Origin: Candidatus Woesearchaeota archaeon
GTDB taxonomy: Archaea; Nanobdellota; Nanobdellia; SCGC-AAA011-G17; UBA489
NCBI GenBank assembly: GCA_018658955.1
Contig: JABIPM010000002.1
Coordinates: forward strand, 1 to 7,984
Direction of reading: 5' to 3'
Length of the DNA stretch: 7,984 nt
In this document: positions 1-5,821 of the stretch, piece after piece
Layout of the letters: every line of letters begins with the position of its first letter
How positions within the stretch are numbered: position 1 is the first letter of the stretch
Program-made: the position numbers and the translations under genes
The notes under the pieces: model-generated
The model's database searches: none
Told to the model about the DNA's origin: nothing
What the model saw: the letters and a program-made list of their open reading frames with translations, nothing else

Positions 1-222
1 AAAAAATTAGAAAAACTAAAACTTCCTTTTCCAAACAGACAAGGATTGTATTTAGAATTAGGAAGAATCAAACAAGAAAGGGAACAAGATGAATTAGCCC
101 ATTATAACTCTCTAACAAATCAAGGATTTTCAGAAGAAGATGCATTGAAGGTTTCATTAGAACCCAGAGGATTTATTTTTCAATTTTATGATGAACTTGC
201 TTCAGCATATAATATATTCTAA
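1..222 (+). CDS. C-terminal fragment of an unrecognised protein
   Basis: An open frame enters from the left edge and stops with TAA at 220-222, giving 73 codons with no internal Met, so the true start lies outside the window. The fragment is charged and probably mostly helical. It includes RQGLYLELGRIKQE (residues 13-26 of the fragment) and a Gly-Phe-Ser-Glu-Glu-Asp-Ala segment, and ends in an aromatic-rich tail (FIFQFYDEL...YNIF). I do not recognise a family and assign no function. It is convergent with the superoxide dismutase gene, with only 12 bases between the stop codons and a shared hairpin between them. Coding is supported by the uninterrupted frame to the left edge, the acidic/basic composition and the tidy tail-to-tail arrangement. 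Confidence 0.6.
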   Translation, partial: KKLEKLKLPFPNRQGLYLELGRIKQEREQDELAHYNSLTNQGFSEEDALKVSLEPRGFIFQFYDELASAYNIF

Positions 223-224
223 GA

Positions 225-249
225 GAAGAGAGACTTAAAGTCTCTTTTC
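225..249. terminator. Convergent-gene hairpin, possible bidirectional terminator
   Basis: Bases 225-235 pair with 239-249 to give an 11-pair stem (one G-U) with a TAA loop; the core is AGAGACT/AGTCTCT. It lies exactly between the two convergent genes, and the loop and inner stem include the stop codon of the superoxide dismutase. A short T-run (245-248) ends the plus-strand copy. Archaeal termination relies mostly on U-tracts, so the hairpin may instead protect the 3' ends of both mRNAs. The pairing is seen directly; the function is inferred. Confidence 0.45.
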
Positions 250-816
250 AACTTCTTCCCAGTTAATTATTTTAAAGAAATTTTCAATCCATTCTGCTCT
301 CCTATTCTGATATTTCAAATAGTATGCGTGTTCCCACACATCACAAACAAGAAGAATTTTATAACCAGGAATAAATGCCTTTTGATGATTCTCTACAGTA
401 AAAACCTGTAAATTTCCATCAGCATCTGAAGCTAAAACTCCCCACCCTGATCCTTCAACAGTTGCAGTTGCACTTGAAAATTGATTTACAAAAGAATCAT
501 AACTTCCAAAACTTTTCTCAATTGCTTCCAAAACTTTTCCTTCAGCTTTATTTTCATCAGAACCTTTTCTTAGATTCTTCCAAAATAAACTATGGAGTTC
601 ATGTCCAGCACCATGAAAAGCTAATTCTTTTTCCCAATGTTTTACTAAGCTAAAATCGCCAGATTCTCTTGCCTCTTTTAATTTAGTAACTGCATTGTTC
701 AAACCAACAACATAACCTGCATGATGCTTAATATGGTGTAACTCTACAGTTTGAGCATCATAGTGAGGCTCAAGATCTGCATAGTCATAATCTAATTTAG
801 GTAAGACATAATCCAT
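235..816 (-). CDS. sodA: Fe/Mn superoxide dismutase
   Basis: Converts superoxide to H2O2 and O2 in the cytoplasm. The 193-residue protein has the full length of the family. The N-terminal helical hairpin includes LHHIKHHAGYV, the middle has HELHSLFW, and the C-terminal alpha/beta domain has GSGWGVLA and DVWEHAYYLKYQNRR. The four metal ligands are present: H27, H75, D159 and H163. The outer-sphere position that is Gln in E. coli MnSOD is His (H144, in VENH), as in some archaeal enzymes, and the FeSOD Gln position is Gly (G71). I therefore cannot predict Fe or Mn use. A longer frame opens at TTG 831, but that would overlap the upstream stop. ATG 816 gives MDYVLPKLDYDYADLEPHYD, matching the family N-terminus, one base after the peroxiredoxin stop. 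Co-transcription with the peroxiredoxin is very likely. The symbol is by family and does not imply Mn specificity. Confidence 0.95.
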   Translation of the reverse strand: MDYVLPKLDYDYADLEPHYDAQTVELHHIKHHAGYVVGLNNAVTKLKEARESGDFSLVKHWEKELAFHGAGHELHSLFWKNLRKGSDENKAEGKVLEAIEKSFGSYDSFVNQFSSATATVEGSGWGVLASDADGNLQVFTVENHQKAFIPGYKILLVCDVWEHAYYLKYQNRRAEWIENFFKIINWEEVEKRL

Positions 817-817
817 T

Positions 818-1396
818 CTAAATCTTCCCAACCAAATCTAATCCTGGTTTCAAAGTATCTTGTCCAGGTTCCCAGTTTACAGGACAAACTTGGTCGCCAT
901 GTTCTGCAACAAATTGTGCAGCCTTTAACTTTCTTAACAATTCATTAGTACTTCTTCCAACTGAATTATCATGTAATTCGTAAGCTTTCAAATTTCCTTC
1001 AGGATCAATCAAAAAAGTTCCTCTTAAAGATAAACCTTCATGAGTAATATAAGTTCCATAATCTTTACAAATTTTCCCAGTTGGATCAGCTAACATTGGA
1101 AACTTAATTTTCTTAATTGTTTCTGAATTGTCGTGCCATGCCTTATGTACAAAAGTAGTATCTGTACTTACACTTAACACTTCACAATTTAATTTTTTAA
1201 ATTCTTCATGCTTATCTGCTAAATCTCCAAGTTCTGTTGGACAGATAAATGTAAAATCTGCAGGATAGAAAAACATCACTACCCATTTACCTTTGTAATC
1301 AGCTAAGCTGATTTTTTTCACATCATTGTCAACTAATGCTTCTGTTGTGAACTCTGGAGCCGATACTCCAATTTCAAGTTTCATTTGTTCATTCAT
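818..1396 (-). CDS. Typical 2-Cys peroxiredoxin (AhpC/Prx1 type)
   Basis: Thiol peroxidase that reduces H2O2 and organic peroxides, using a peroxidatic Cys that forms a disulfide with the resolving Cys of a partner subunit. The peroxidatic motif FYPADFTFICPTEL (residues 43-56) holds T49 and C52. R125 in LSLRGTFLIDP completes the Pro-Thr-Cys-Arg site. The resolving C171 lies in GDQVCPVNW. At 192 residues it has the usual length for a typical 2-Cys enzyme. The ATG at 1396 is chosen because AGGAG sits 7 bases upstream; an in-frame ATG at 1420 would add eight residues but lacks such a site. It is first in a two-gene operon with superoxide dismutase, so the two would act in series, superoxide to H2O2 to water. 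The reductant is unknown; no AhpF or thioredoxin reductase lies in the window. Sequence style is the broad Prx1 class rather than the longer archaeal Prx6-like class. Confidence 0.95.
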   Translation of the reverse strand: MNEQMKLEIGVSAPEFTTEALVDNDVKKISLADYKGKWVVMFFYPADFTFICPTELGDLADKHEEFKKLNCEVLSVSTDTTFVHKAWHDNSETIKKIKFPMLADPTGKICKDYGTYITHEGLSLRGTFLIDPEGNLKAYELHDNSVGRSTNELLRKLKAAQFVAEHGDQVCPVNWEPGQDTLKPGLDLVGKI

Positions 1397-1403
1397 TTTT
1401 AAT

Positions 1404-1408
1404 CTCCT
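1404..1408 (-). promoter_or_regulatory. Ribosome-binding site of the peroxiredoxin gene
   Basis: Reads AGGAG on the minus strand, 7 bases before the ATG at 1396. It decides between this start and the in-frame ATG at 1420, and implies a leadered mRNA. Confidence 0.75.
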
Positions 1409-1490
1409 GGAATTTTTCATCTATTATTATCATAAGCCTCAAAATGGGCCCTCAGTTAATAATTTCAATAAGAATCTTCCTTTATTAAGA

Positions 1491-1498
1491 TTTATATA
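1491..1498 (-). promoter_or_regulatory. TATA box for the peroxiredoxin-SOD operon
   Basis: TATATAAA on the minus strand, preceded by the A/T-rich TTTATTTTAG, resembles an archaeal TATA/BRE. A start about 25 bases downstream, near 1465, would give a leader of roughly 70 bases that carries the AGGAG site. The 1397-1514 gap also holds a GGGCCC palindrome at 1446-1451, in that leader; I cannot assign it. The U-rich tail of the upstream membrane-protein gene (about 1499-1512) abuts this promoter. Confidence 0.65.
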
Positions 1499-1514
1499 CT
1501 AAAATAAACAATTG

Positions 1515-2144
1515 TTAATTTTTTCTAAATACTTTCTTATTCAGACCAAAATGACACAGTAAAACGCCAAATAAAGCCCCTAAGAAATTATAGATCAAAT
1601 CAAACATAGTATTAAACCACTCGCTATTAATAAATTCTGTATTAACATCTCCAATACCGTGTGCAAAGATCCCTAATCCTTCCCCAACAAATAAATATCC
1701 AAAGAATTCCATAAACTCAATTATCACACCAATACCTAGAGCAGCAAAAACAACAACCATCAATATTGTAAATCTTTCAGTTTTAGTTTTTTTGCCATTC
1801 AACACCTTATAGGAATAAAACATATTATACAAAGCAACTCCTGCTACTAATTCTCCAAAGAAATGAGTGACATGATCCCATTGTATAAATATTGGGGAAA
1901 CAGAATAAAATCCAAACATTCCAAGATTATGTAATAAAAAAGCAATTGCTACTGAAAAATATATCCAAGAAGTCATTCTTAGTCCATCATAAAGAAAAAA
2001 CAATAATGTCAAAATCAACATCATAAAAATACTATCATTAATGTAATCTGTAACACCCAGATTATAAGCAACAATTATAGCTACTACAAATAAAAGCATA
2101 GATGCAAGATAAACTCTCAAATGTTCACTCTTTTTTTTTACCAT
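1515..2144 (-). CDS. Six-span membrane protein, DUF2238/VanZ-like
   Basis: A 209-residue integral membrane protein with about six hydrophobic segments (near 10-28, 37-53, 58-76, 92-110, 125-146 and 178-198) and a basic C-terminal tail. Conserved-looking polar residues sit in or next to the membrane: WDHVTH at 89-94, E143 and E146 in IEFMEFF, and D182/N186 in FDLIYNFLGALFG. This spacing (Asp-His near the fourth helix, Glu in the fifth, Asp-x3-Asn-x2-Gly in the sixth) reminds me of DUF2238 (YjdF-like) and VanZ-like membrane proteins; the biochemical role is not known. Start is ATG 2144. AGGTGAT lies about 12 bases upstream, rather far but plausible. It points the same way as the peroxiredoxin operon, but a U-rich stretch and a new TATA box separate them, so it is probably its own unit. 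Confidence 0.8.
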   Translation of the reverse strand: MVKKKSEHLRVYLASMLLFVVAIIVAYNLGVTDYINDSIFMMLILTLLFFLYDGLRMTSWIYFSVAIAFLLHNLGMFGFYSVSPIFIQWDHVTHFFGELVAGVALYNMFYSYKVLNGKKTKTERFTILMVVVFAALGIGVIIEFMEFFGYLFVGEGLGIFAHGIGDVNTEFINSEWFNTMFDLIYNFLGALFGVLLCHFGLNKKVFRKN

Positions 2145-2191
2145 TTTTTTGTAAAAATCACCTAAAATCTATAAAACCTCAATAAAACAAG

Positions 2192-2211
2192 TATTTAAAG
2201 GTTATTTAAAT
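2192..2211 (-). promoter_or_regulatory. Probable TATA elements for the membrane-protein gene
   Basis: Two A/T-rich TATA-like stretches lie here, reading TTTAAATA (2192-2199) and ATTTAAATAA (2202-2211) on the minus strand. Transcription from the second would start near 2180 and give a leader of about 35 bases that includes AGGTGAT at 2157-2163. Which of the two is used cannot be decided by reading. Confidence 0.45.
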
Positions 2212-2227
2212 GCCTTCAACCCAAAAA

Positions 2228-2239
2228 GATTTATAAATC
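2228..2239 (+). promoter_or_regulatory. Palindromic TATA box upstream of the three-gene cluster
   Basis: The 12-base GATTTATAAATC is a perfect palindrome containing a TATA core, preceded by a purine-rich CCAAAAA that could serve as BRE. Its centre is about 32 bases before the ATG at 2266, so transcription would start at or within a few bases of that codon (leaderless). Because it is symmetrical and lies between divergent genes, it could also direct minus-strand transcription. Confidence 0.65.
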
Positions 2240-2265
2240 AAACTACTAAAAATTAAGTATACAAA

Positions 2266-2802
2266 ATGAGTCTAAAAAACAAGATTAGAAATATTCGTAT
2301 GTTTGGGATAAAAGAATGTCTTCCAAGTATGAGGTATAGAATTATTTTAGGCATTTTTATTGTTGGAATTTTCTTTTTCTTAGGAAACTCTTTTTCAGAA
2401 GATTCTCCAAATCAATTGAGTGGACAAGTTATTAAAAATACAATCACAGAAGATTCTCAATTAACTAATGATCAAGAAGAAGAAAGCCAAGAAGAAGAAA
2501 GCCAAGAAGAACAAATTGAAGAAGAGGATTATGAAGTTTACGAATACTACGAATATGGTGGAGAATGTTCATATAAAATTGGTCAAGCAGAAGACGATGT
2601 TAATGATATCTTAGGATATTCAGAAGAAGACCAAACAAGATACAATACACTAAAAGATGAATACCAAAGAAAAACTGAAGAACTAAAAAATATTTACGAA
2701 CATCAAATAGATAACGCAAAAGACGATTATGATAAAAGTCAAACTGAATTAAGAACTGCTCAAGGCACATTACAAGAATTACAAGAAGTTTGTGCTTTTT
2801 AA
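2266..2802 (+). CDS. Membrane-anchored acidic coiled-coil protein, function unknown
   Basis: A 178-residue protein that I cannot place in a family. Residues 1-25 are basic (seven Lys/Arg). One hydrophobic span follows at about 26-43. By the positive-inside rule the rest is outside the cell. Residues 62-97 are extremely acidic, with QEEES repeats and a Tyr/Glu stretch (EVYEYYEYGG). Residues 105-175 look like charged, heptad-like helices, probably a hairpin coiled coil broken near GYSEEDQ. Two extracellular cysteines, C101 and C176, flank this segment and could clasp it with a disulfide. The first gene of a three-gene run, it is apparently leaderless, and the next ATG comes 7 bases after its stop. 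A surface spacer or scaffold role is only a guess. Confidence 0.75.
   Translation: MSLKNKIRNIRMFGIKECLPSMRYRIILGIFIVGIFFFLGNSFSEDSPNQLSGQVIKNTITEDSQLTNDQEEESQEEESQEEQIEEEDYEVYEYYEYGGECSYKIGQAEDDVNDILGYSEEDQTRYNTLKDEYQRKTEELKNIYEHQIDNAKDDYDKSQTELRTAQGTLQELQEVCAF
2473..2511 (+). repeat. Short in-frame tandem repeat (15-base unit, 2.6 copies)
   Basis: Two identical 15-base copies, CAAGAAGAAGAAAGC at 2473-2487 and 2488-2502, are followed by a partial copy to 2511. They encode QEEES-QEEES-QEE in the acidic linker. The identity at DNA level suggests recent slippage. The linker length probably varies between relatives. Confidence 0.85.
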
Positions 2803-2809
2803 TATTCAA

Positions 2810-3142
2810 ATGAATTCAAACCAAAAGATAATTGCATTAGTAACTTTGACCCTAATTTTAACTTTAATTCTAAGTCTCACAGTGATCGGACAAACGATTA
2901 ACACTCCAAGAAAAATTTATCCTATTTCAAGTAATATGCAGTTTATTTCAGAACCAACAGAAAAAATAACAGATTTACCCCAACTACCACAATCACTTAC
3001 AGGCCAAAATAGACAAAGAACTACGAACAACATCAAGATAACTATAAACAACCAAGTAACAAATTACAATATCCAACACAGCCATAATCACAACATAAGG
3101 CATCACAGAACGTACTATCCTTATGTGGTAAGATACTCCTAA
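2810..3142 (+). CDS. Small secreted or anchored His-rich protein, unknown
   Basis: A 110-residue protein of unknown family. The N-terminus (MNSNQKIIA...) is followed by an uninterrupted hydrophobic segment at about 7-27, which is a signal peptide or membrane anchor. The remainder is polar, rich in Asn, Gln and Thr, and almost free of acidic residues. Near the end, HSHNHNIRHH (90-99) holds five His and is followed by YYPYVVRYS. There is no Cys. The His cluster could bind a metal such as Zn, Cu or Ni, but low-complexity Asn/His tracts also arise without such a role. ATG 2810 is preferred over an upstream in-frame GTG at 2792, which would overlap the preceding gene. It is 7 bases after that gene's stop and 1 base before the next start, so it is very probably co-transcribed with both. 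Confidence 0.65.
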   Translation: MNSNQKIIALVTLTLILTLILSLTVIGQTINTPRKIYPISSNMQFISEPTEKITDLPQLPQSLTGQNRQRTTNNIKITINNQVTNYNIQHSHNHNIRHHRTYYPYVVRYS

Positions 3143-3143
3143 A

Positions 3144-3491
3144 ATGACAAGATACATTACAAGAAGCGGAACAGAATATGAAATAGATTGCGATAAAAGG
3201 ATTATTAGAAATGACATTCTTTTCAAAAGAAATGATAAAACTTTTGAATATATAGGCATAAGTAATTTTTTTGAAAGCCGGGAAAAGTTATTAGAAAATT
3301 CTTTGAATAATGCGCAGGCATTAATAACGCCACAAAGACTATATGAAAAATACAAAAACAATGAAATTATTGTAAAGGATATCGAGTATTCAGAAGTAAA
3401 GAATCATCTAGAAGGTAAGACTTCAATAATGTTTATTTGTGAAGATCTTGAAGAACTTATTATGAGTACTCCAGTTTTCGACCACATATAG
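3144..3491 (+). CDS. Small soluble protein, function unknown
   Basis: A 115-residue protein with no membrane span or signal peptide. The N-terminal part (RYITRSGTEYEIDCDKRIIR, residues 3-22) looks like a beta-hairpin. A Lys/Glu-rich helical middle follows, and a hydrophobic IMFICEDLEELIM (95-107) lies near the C-terminus. It has two Cys, C16 and C99. The opening pattern (Ser-Gly-Thr-x-Tyr-Glu-x-Asp ... Ile-x-Arg) reminds me of small archaeal hypothetical proteins, but I cannot name a domain. The ATG follows the previous stop by one base, so translation is probably coupled. Its stop is only 12 bases before the TATA box of the next unit. It would be the cytoplasmic member of a cluster whose other two products face outward. 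Confidence 0.65.
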   Translation: MTRYITRSGTEYEIDCDKRIIRNDILFKRNDKTFEYIGISNFFESREKLLENSLNNAQALITPQRLYEKYKNNEIIVKDIEYSEVKNHLEGKTSIMFICEDLEELIMSTPVFDHI

Positions 3492-3503
3492 GCTCAACAA
3501 ACA

Positions 3504-3511
3504 TTTAAATA
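3504..3511 (+). promoter_or_regulatory. TATA box for the carbamate kinase gene
   Basis: TTTAAATA, within ATTTAAATAAAT at 3503-3514, lies about 25 bases before the ATG at 3533. With the usual spacing the start site would fall on or next to the ATG, so the mRNA is probably leaderless; no Shine-Dalgarno motif is present. Confidence 0.65.
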
Positions 3512-3532
3512 AATCCCACAGCACTTAATTCT

Positions 3533-4465
3533 ATGAAAAAGGGTGAAACAATTGTAATTGCATTAGGTGGAAATTCGCTTCTAAAAAAAGGACAAAAACC
3601 CACAATAAATAATCAATTCAAAAACACAAAAGAAACATTAACAAAACTAATTCCCTTAATTAAATCTAATAAAATAGTTATCACCCACGGTAATGGTTTT
3701 CAAGTAGGAAATATATTAATTCGTGTAGAGGAATCCTTAGGAAAGGCCTATTCCATACCATTGGAAATCTGCGTTGCTGAATCTCAAGGAGAAATAGGAT
3801 ATATGATTGAACAGAACCTACAAAACATTCTTCAAAAAAATCAAATAAAAAAACCAGTAGTAAGTGTATTAACCCAAGTGATTGTAAATAAAAAAGATCC
3901 AGCTTTCAAAGATCCCACAAAACCAATTGGTCCATTTTACACAAAAACTCAAGCAACCAAATTGAAGAAAAAAGGTTTCAAAGTAGTAAACCAGATTGGA
4001 AGAGGATATAGAAAAGTAGTGCCCTCACCAAAGCCAATTTCAATAGACGATGTAAAAATAATCCAAGCACTATTAGAATTCAAATCAATTGTAATTGCGG
4101 CAGGAGGGGGAGGAGTTCCAGTAATTAAAGAAAATAATCTTCTCAAAGGAGTACCTGCAGTTATTGACAAGGATTTAGCCTCTGCTTGTTTAGCAAATTC
4201 ATTAAAGGCAAAAACTCTAATAATTCTAATGGAAGAAGCAAGTATATATTCAAATTACAAAAAGAAAAACCAAAAACCTATTAGAAAATTAACATTGAAA
4301 GAAGCAAAGGAGCTACAGCCAACGCTTCCAAAAGGATCAGTTGGACCAAAAATCCAAGCCGCAATCAATTTCATAAAAAAGGGCGGTTCAAAAGTAATCA
4401 TCACTTCTGCAAGTAAATTAAAACAAGCACTAATTGGAAAAGCAGGAACCACAATAACTATATAA
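3533..4465 (+). CDS. arcC: Carbamate kinase
   Basis: Amino-acid-kinase-fold enzyme that transfers phosphate between carbamoyl phosphate and ADP; catabolically it makes ATP and carbamate, which decays to CO2 and ammonia. At 310 residues it has the full family length. Family motifs are ALGGN (10-14), THGNG (51-55), SQGEIGYM (84-91), DPTKPIGPFY (127-136), VVPSP (162-166), AGGGG (190-194), VIDKDLAS (210-217, K213), GSVGPK (268-273) and GKAGT (302-306). Oddities: THGNGP is THGNGF, GSMGPK is GSVGPK, and the nucleotide-site LTDV is LMEE (232-235), so the usual Asp is Glu. The enzyme is probably active, but this last change is worth testing. It is the first gene of the carbamoyl-phosphate cluster and has its own leaderless promoter. 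In thermophilic archaea, kinases of this family can also supply carbamoyl phosphate, so direction cannot be read from sequence. Confidence 0.93.
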   Translation: MKKGETIVIALGGNSLLKKGQKPTINNQFKNTKETLTKLIPLIKSNKIVITHGNGFQVGNILIRVEESLGKAYSIPLEICVAESQGEIGYMIEQNLQNILQKNQIKKPVVSVLTQVIVNKKDPAFKDPTKPIGPFYTKTQATKLKKKGFKVVNQIGRGYRKVVPSPKPISIDDVKIIQALLEFKSIVIAAGGGGVPVIKENNLLKGVPAVIDKDLASACLANSLKAKTLIILMEEASIYSNYKKKNQKPIRKLTLKEAKELQPTLPKGSVGPKIQAAINFIKKGGSKVIITSASKLKQALIGKAGTTITI

Positions 4466-4466
4466 A
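4459..4466 (+). promoter_or_regulatory. TATA box overlapping the carbamate kinase stop codon
   Basis: TATATAAA spans the TAA stop at 4463-4465 and sits about 30 bases before the ATG at 4492, so the next gene may have its own leaderless promoter in addition to read-through. A weak inverted repeat (CTTCA at 4476-4480, TGAAG at 4487-4491) directly precedes the ATG. Confidence 0.6.
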
Positions 4467-4491
4467 TAAAATGCACTTCAAATAACTGAAG

Positions 4492-5820
4492 ATGGTGAAG
4501 AAGAACGTAATTATAATGGGTGCCGCAGGCAGAGACTTTCATAATTTCTTAGTTTATTTTAAAGACAATCCTTACTACAGAGTAATCTGTTTTACTGCAG
4601 AACAAATTCCAGGAATTTCAAATAGAAAATTCCCCGCAAAACTTGCAGGAAAATATTACAAACAAGGAATTCCAATTTACAAAGAATCCACATTATTTTC
4701 ACTAATAAAAAAACACAAAGTAAAAAATGTATATCTTTCTTATTCTGACCTTTCACATACAGACGTAATGCATAAAGCTTCAATAGTTATGGCAAATGGC
4801 GCAAACTTCTATTTACTAGGGCCAGATGAAACTCAAATTAAATCTAAAAAACCATTAATTTCTGTAACTGCAGTAAGAACTGGTGCAGGAAAATCTCAAA
4901 CTTCAAGAAAAGTTGCAGAAATACTTAGAAATCAAGGGCATAAAGTAGTAGCGATAAGACATCCAATGCCTTATGGAGATTTAGTAAAACAAGAAGTGCA
5001 AAGATTTTCTTCTTATGAAGATGTGATTAAACATAAATGTACAATTGAAGAACGGGAAGAATATGATCCATGGGTTCAACTAGGAATTCCAATTTACGCA
5101 GGCGTTGATTACAAAAAAATTCTAAAAGAAGCCGAAAAAGAAGCAGATGTAATCATTTGGGACGGAGGAAATAATGACATGTCTTTCTACAAAGCAGATT
5201 TAGACATAGTGGTTGTTGATCCACACAGAGCAGGGCAAGAGCTAACATACCATCCTGGAGAAGTTAATTTTAGATTAGCAGATGTAATAGTGATAAATAA
5301 AGTAGATTCTGCAAGAAAAGATCAAGTAGAAAAAATAAAAGAAGATATAAAAAAGTATAATCCTAAAGCAAAAGTAATTATTGCAGCTTCTGACTTAATA
5401 ATTTCAAGTGAAAAACCACTAAAAGGTAAAAAGGTTTTAGTTGTGGGTGATGGACCAACATTAACTCATGGGGGAATGTCTTTTGGTGCAGGAACAATAG
5501 CTGCAAAAAGATATGGTGCAATAATAATTGATCCAAAACCATTTTTAGTAGGAACCTTAAAAGAAGTTTATGAAAAATATCCTCATTTAAAAAAAGGAAA
5601 AGAACTTCCTGCAATGGGATATTCAGAAAAACAAAACAAAGATTTACAAAAAACAATTAACAAATCAAAAGCAGACATCATTATTGATGGAACTCCAGTT
5701 AATCTAAAAAAACAAATAACACTAAAAAAAGATTTTGTTGAAGTAGATTATGTTTTAAGAGAAATTGGAAGGCCAAATCTAAAAGATGTATTAAAATCAG
5801 TAAAAATAAAGGAGAGATAA
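4492..5820 (+). CDS. COG2403-type P-loop protein (cyclic 2,3-diphosphoglycerate synthase-like)
   Basis: A 442-residue protein of a family annotated either as predicted GTPase or as cyclic 2,3-diphosphoglycerate synthase. Residues 1-118 form a Rossmann-like domain opening with VIIMGAAGRDFHNF. A SIMIBI-type P-loop domain follows: AVRTGAGKSQTS (127-138), with K134 and S135 in the phosphate loop. It also has RHPMPYGDL (156-164), IEEREEYDPW (185-194), WDGGNND (223-229) and a GTPase-like NKVD (269-272). The C-terminal domain has VVGDGPTLTHGGMSFGAG (317-334). It sits between carbamate kinase and a transcarbamoylase, 26 bases after the former and one base before the latter. That suggests a role linked to carbamoyl phosphate or amino-acid turnover rather than to the methanogen solute cyclic diphosphoglycerate. 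Family membership is confident; the reaction is not. ATG start, probably leaderless; the end carries the ribosome-binding site of the next gene. Confidence 0.85.
   Translation: MVKKNVIIMGAAGRDFHNFLVYFKDNPYYRVICFTAEQIPGISNRKFPAKLAGKYYKQGIPIYKESTLFSLIKKHKVKNVYLSYSDLSHTDVMHKASIVMANGANFYLLGPDETQIKSKKPLISVTAVRTGAGKSQTSRKVAEILRNQGHKVVAIRHPMPYGDLVKQEVQRFSSYEDVIKHKCTIEEREEYDPWVQLGIPIYAGVDYKKILKEAEKEADVIIWDGGNNDMSFYKADLDIVVVDPHRAGQELTYHPGEVNFRLADVIVINKVDSARKDQVEKIKEDIKKYNPKAKVIIAASDLIISSEKPLKGKKVLVVGDGPTLTHGGMSFGAGTIAAKRYGAIIIDPKPFLVGTLKEVYEKYPHLKKGKELPAMGYSEKQNKDLQKTINKSKADIIIDGTPVNLKKQITLKKDFVEVDYVLREIGRPNLKDVLKSVKIKER
5811..5816 (+). promoter_or_regulatory. Ribosome-binding site deciding a TTG start
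   Basis: GGAGAG ends 5 bases before TTG 5822, inside the last codons of the preceding gene. It supports the TTG start: no ATG occurs nearby, and the protein's N-terminus is complete only from here. Confidence 0.75.
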
Positions 5821-5821
5821 A

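Noticed and set aside
817..831. Longer superoxide dismutase starting at TTG 831 (198 residues)
   Set aside because: It would overlap the peroxiredoxin gene and add GRFRM before the conserved N-terminus; ATG 816 matches the family start and follows the upstream stop by one base.
1397..1420. Longer peroxiredoxin starting at ATG 1420
   Set aside because: The added eight residues are basic and family-atypical, and the AGGAG site lies inside this stretch, serving ATG 1396.
1446..1451. GGGCCC palindrome in the peroxiredoxin leader as a regulator site
   Set aside because: Six bases only, although unusual in so AT-rich a region; no extended symmetry or second copy nearby.
2792..2809. GTG start at 2792 for the His-rich protein
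   Set aside because: It would overlap the preceding gene; ATG 2810 lies just after that stop and leads directly into the hydrophobic segment.
2993..3361. Minus-strand open frame across the three-gene cluster
   Set aside because: It lies antisense to two tightly packed plus-strand genes and its hydrophobic composition is what the complement of AT-rich coding DNA gives; no start signal was seen.
4476..4491. Inverted repeat CTTCA/TGAAG just before ATG 4492 as an operator
   Set aside because: Only five pairs with a six-base loop, expected by chance in AT-rich DNA; noted under the promoter only.
4255..4542. Minus-strand open frame antisense to the carbamate kinase end
   Set aside because: It is opposite a certain gene and the next gene's start; no promoter or family match.
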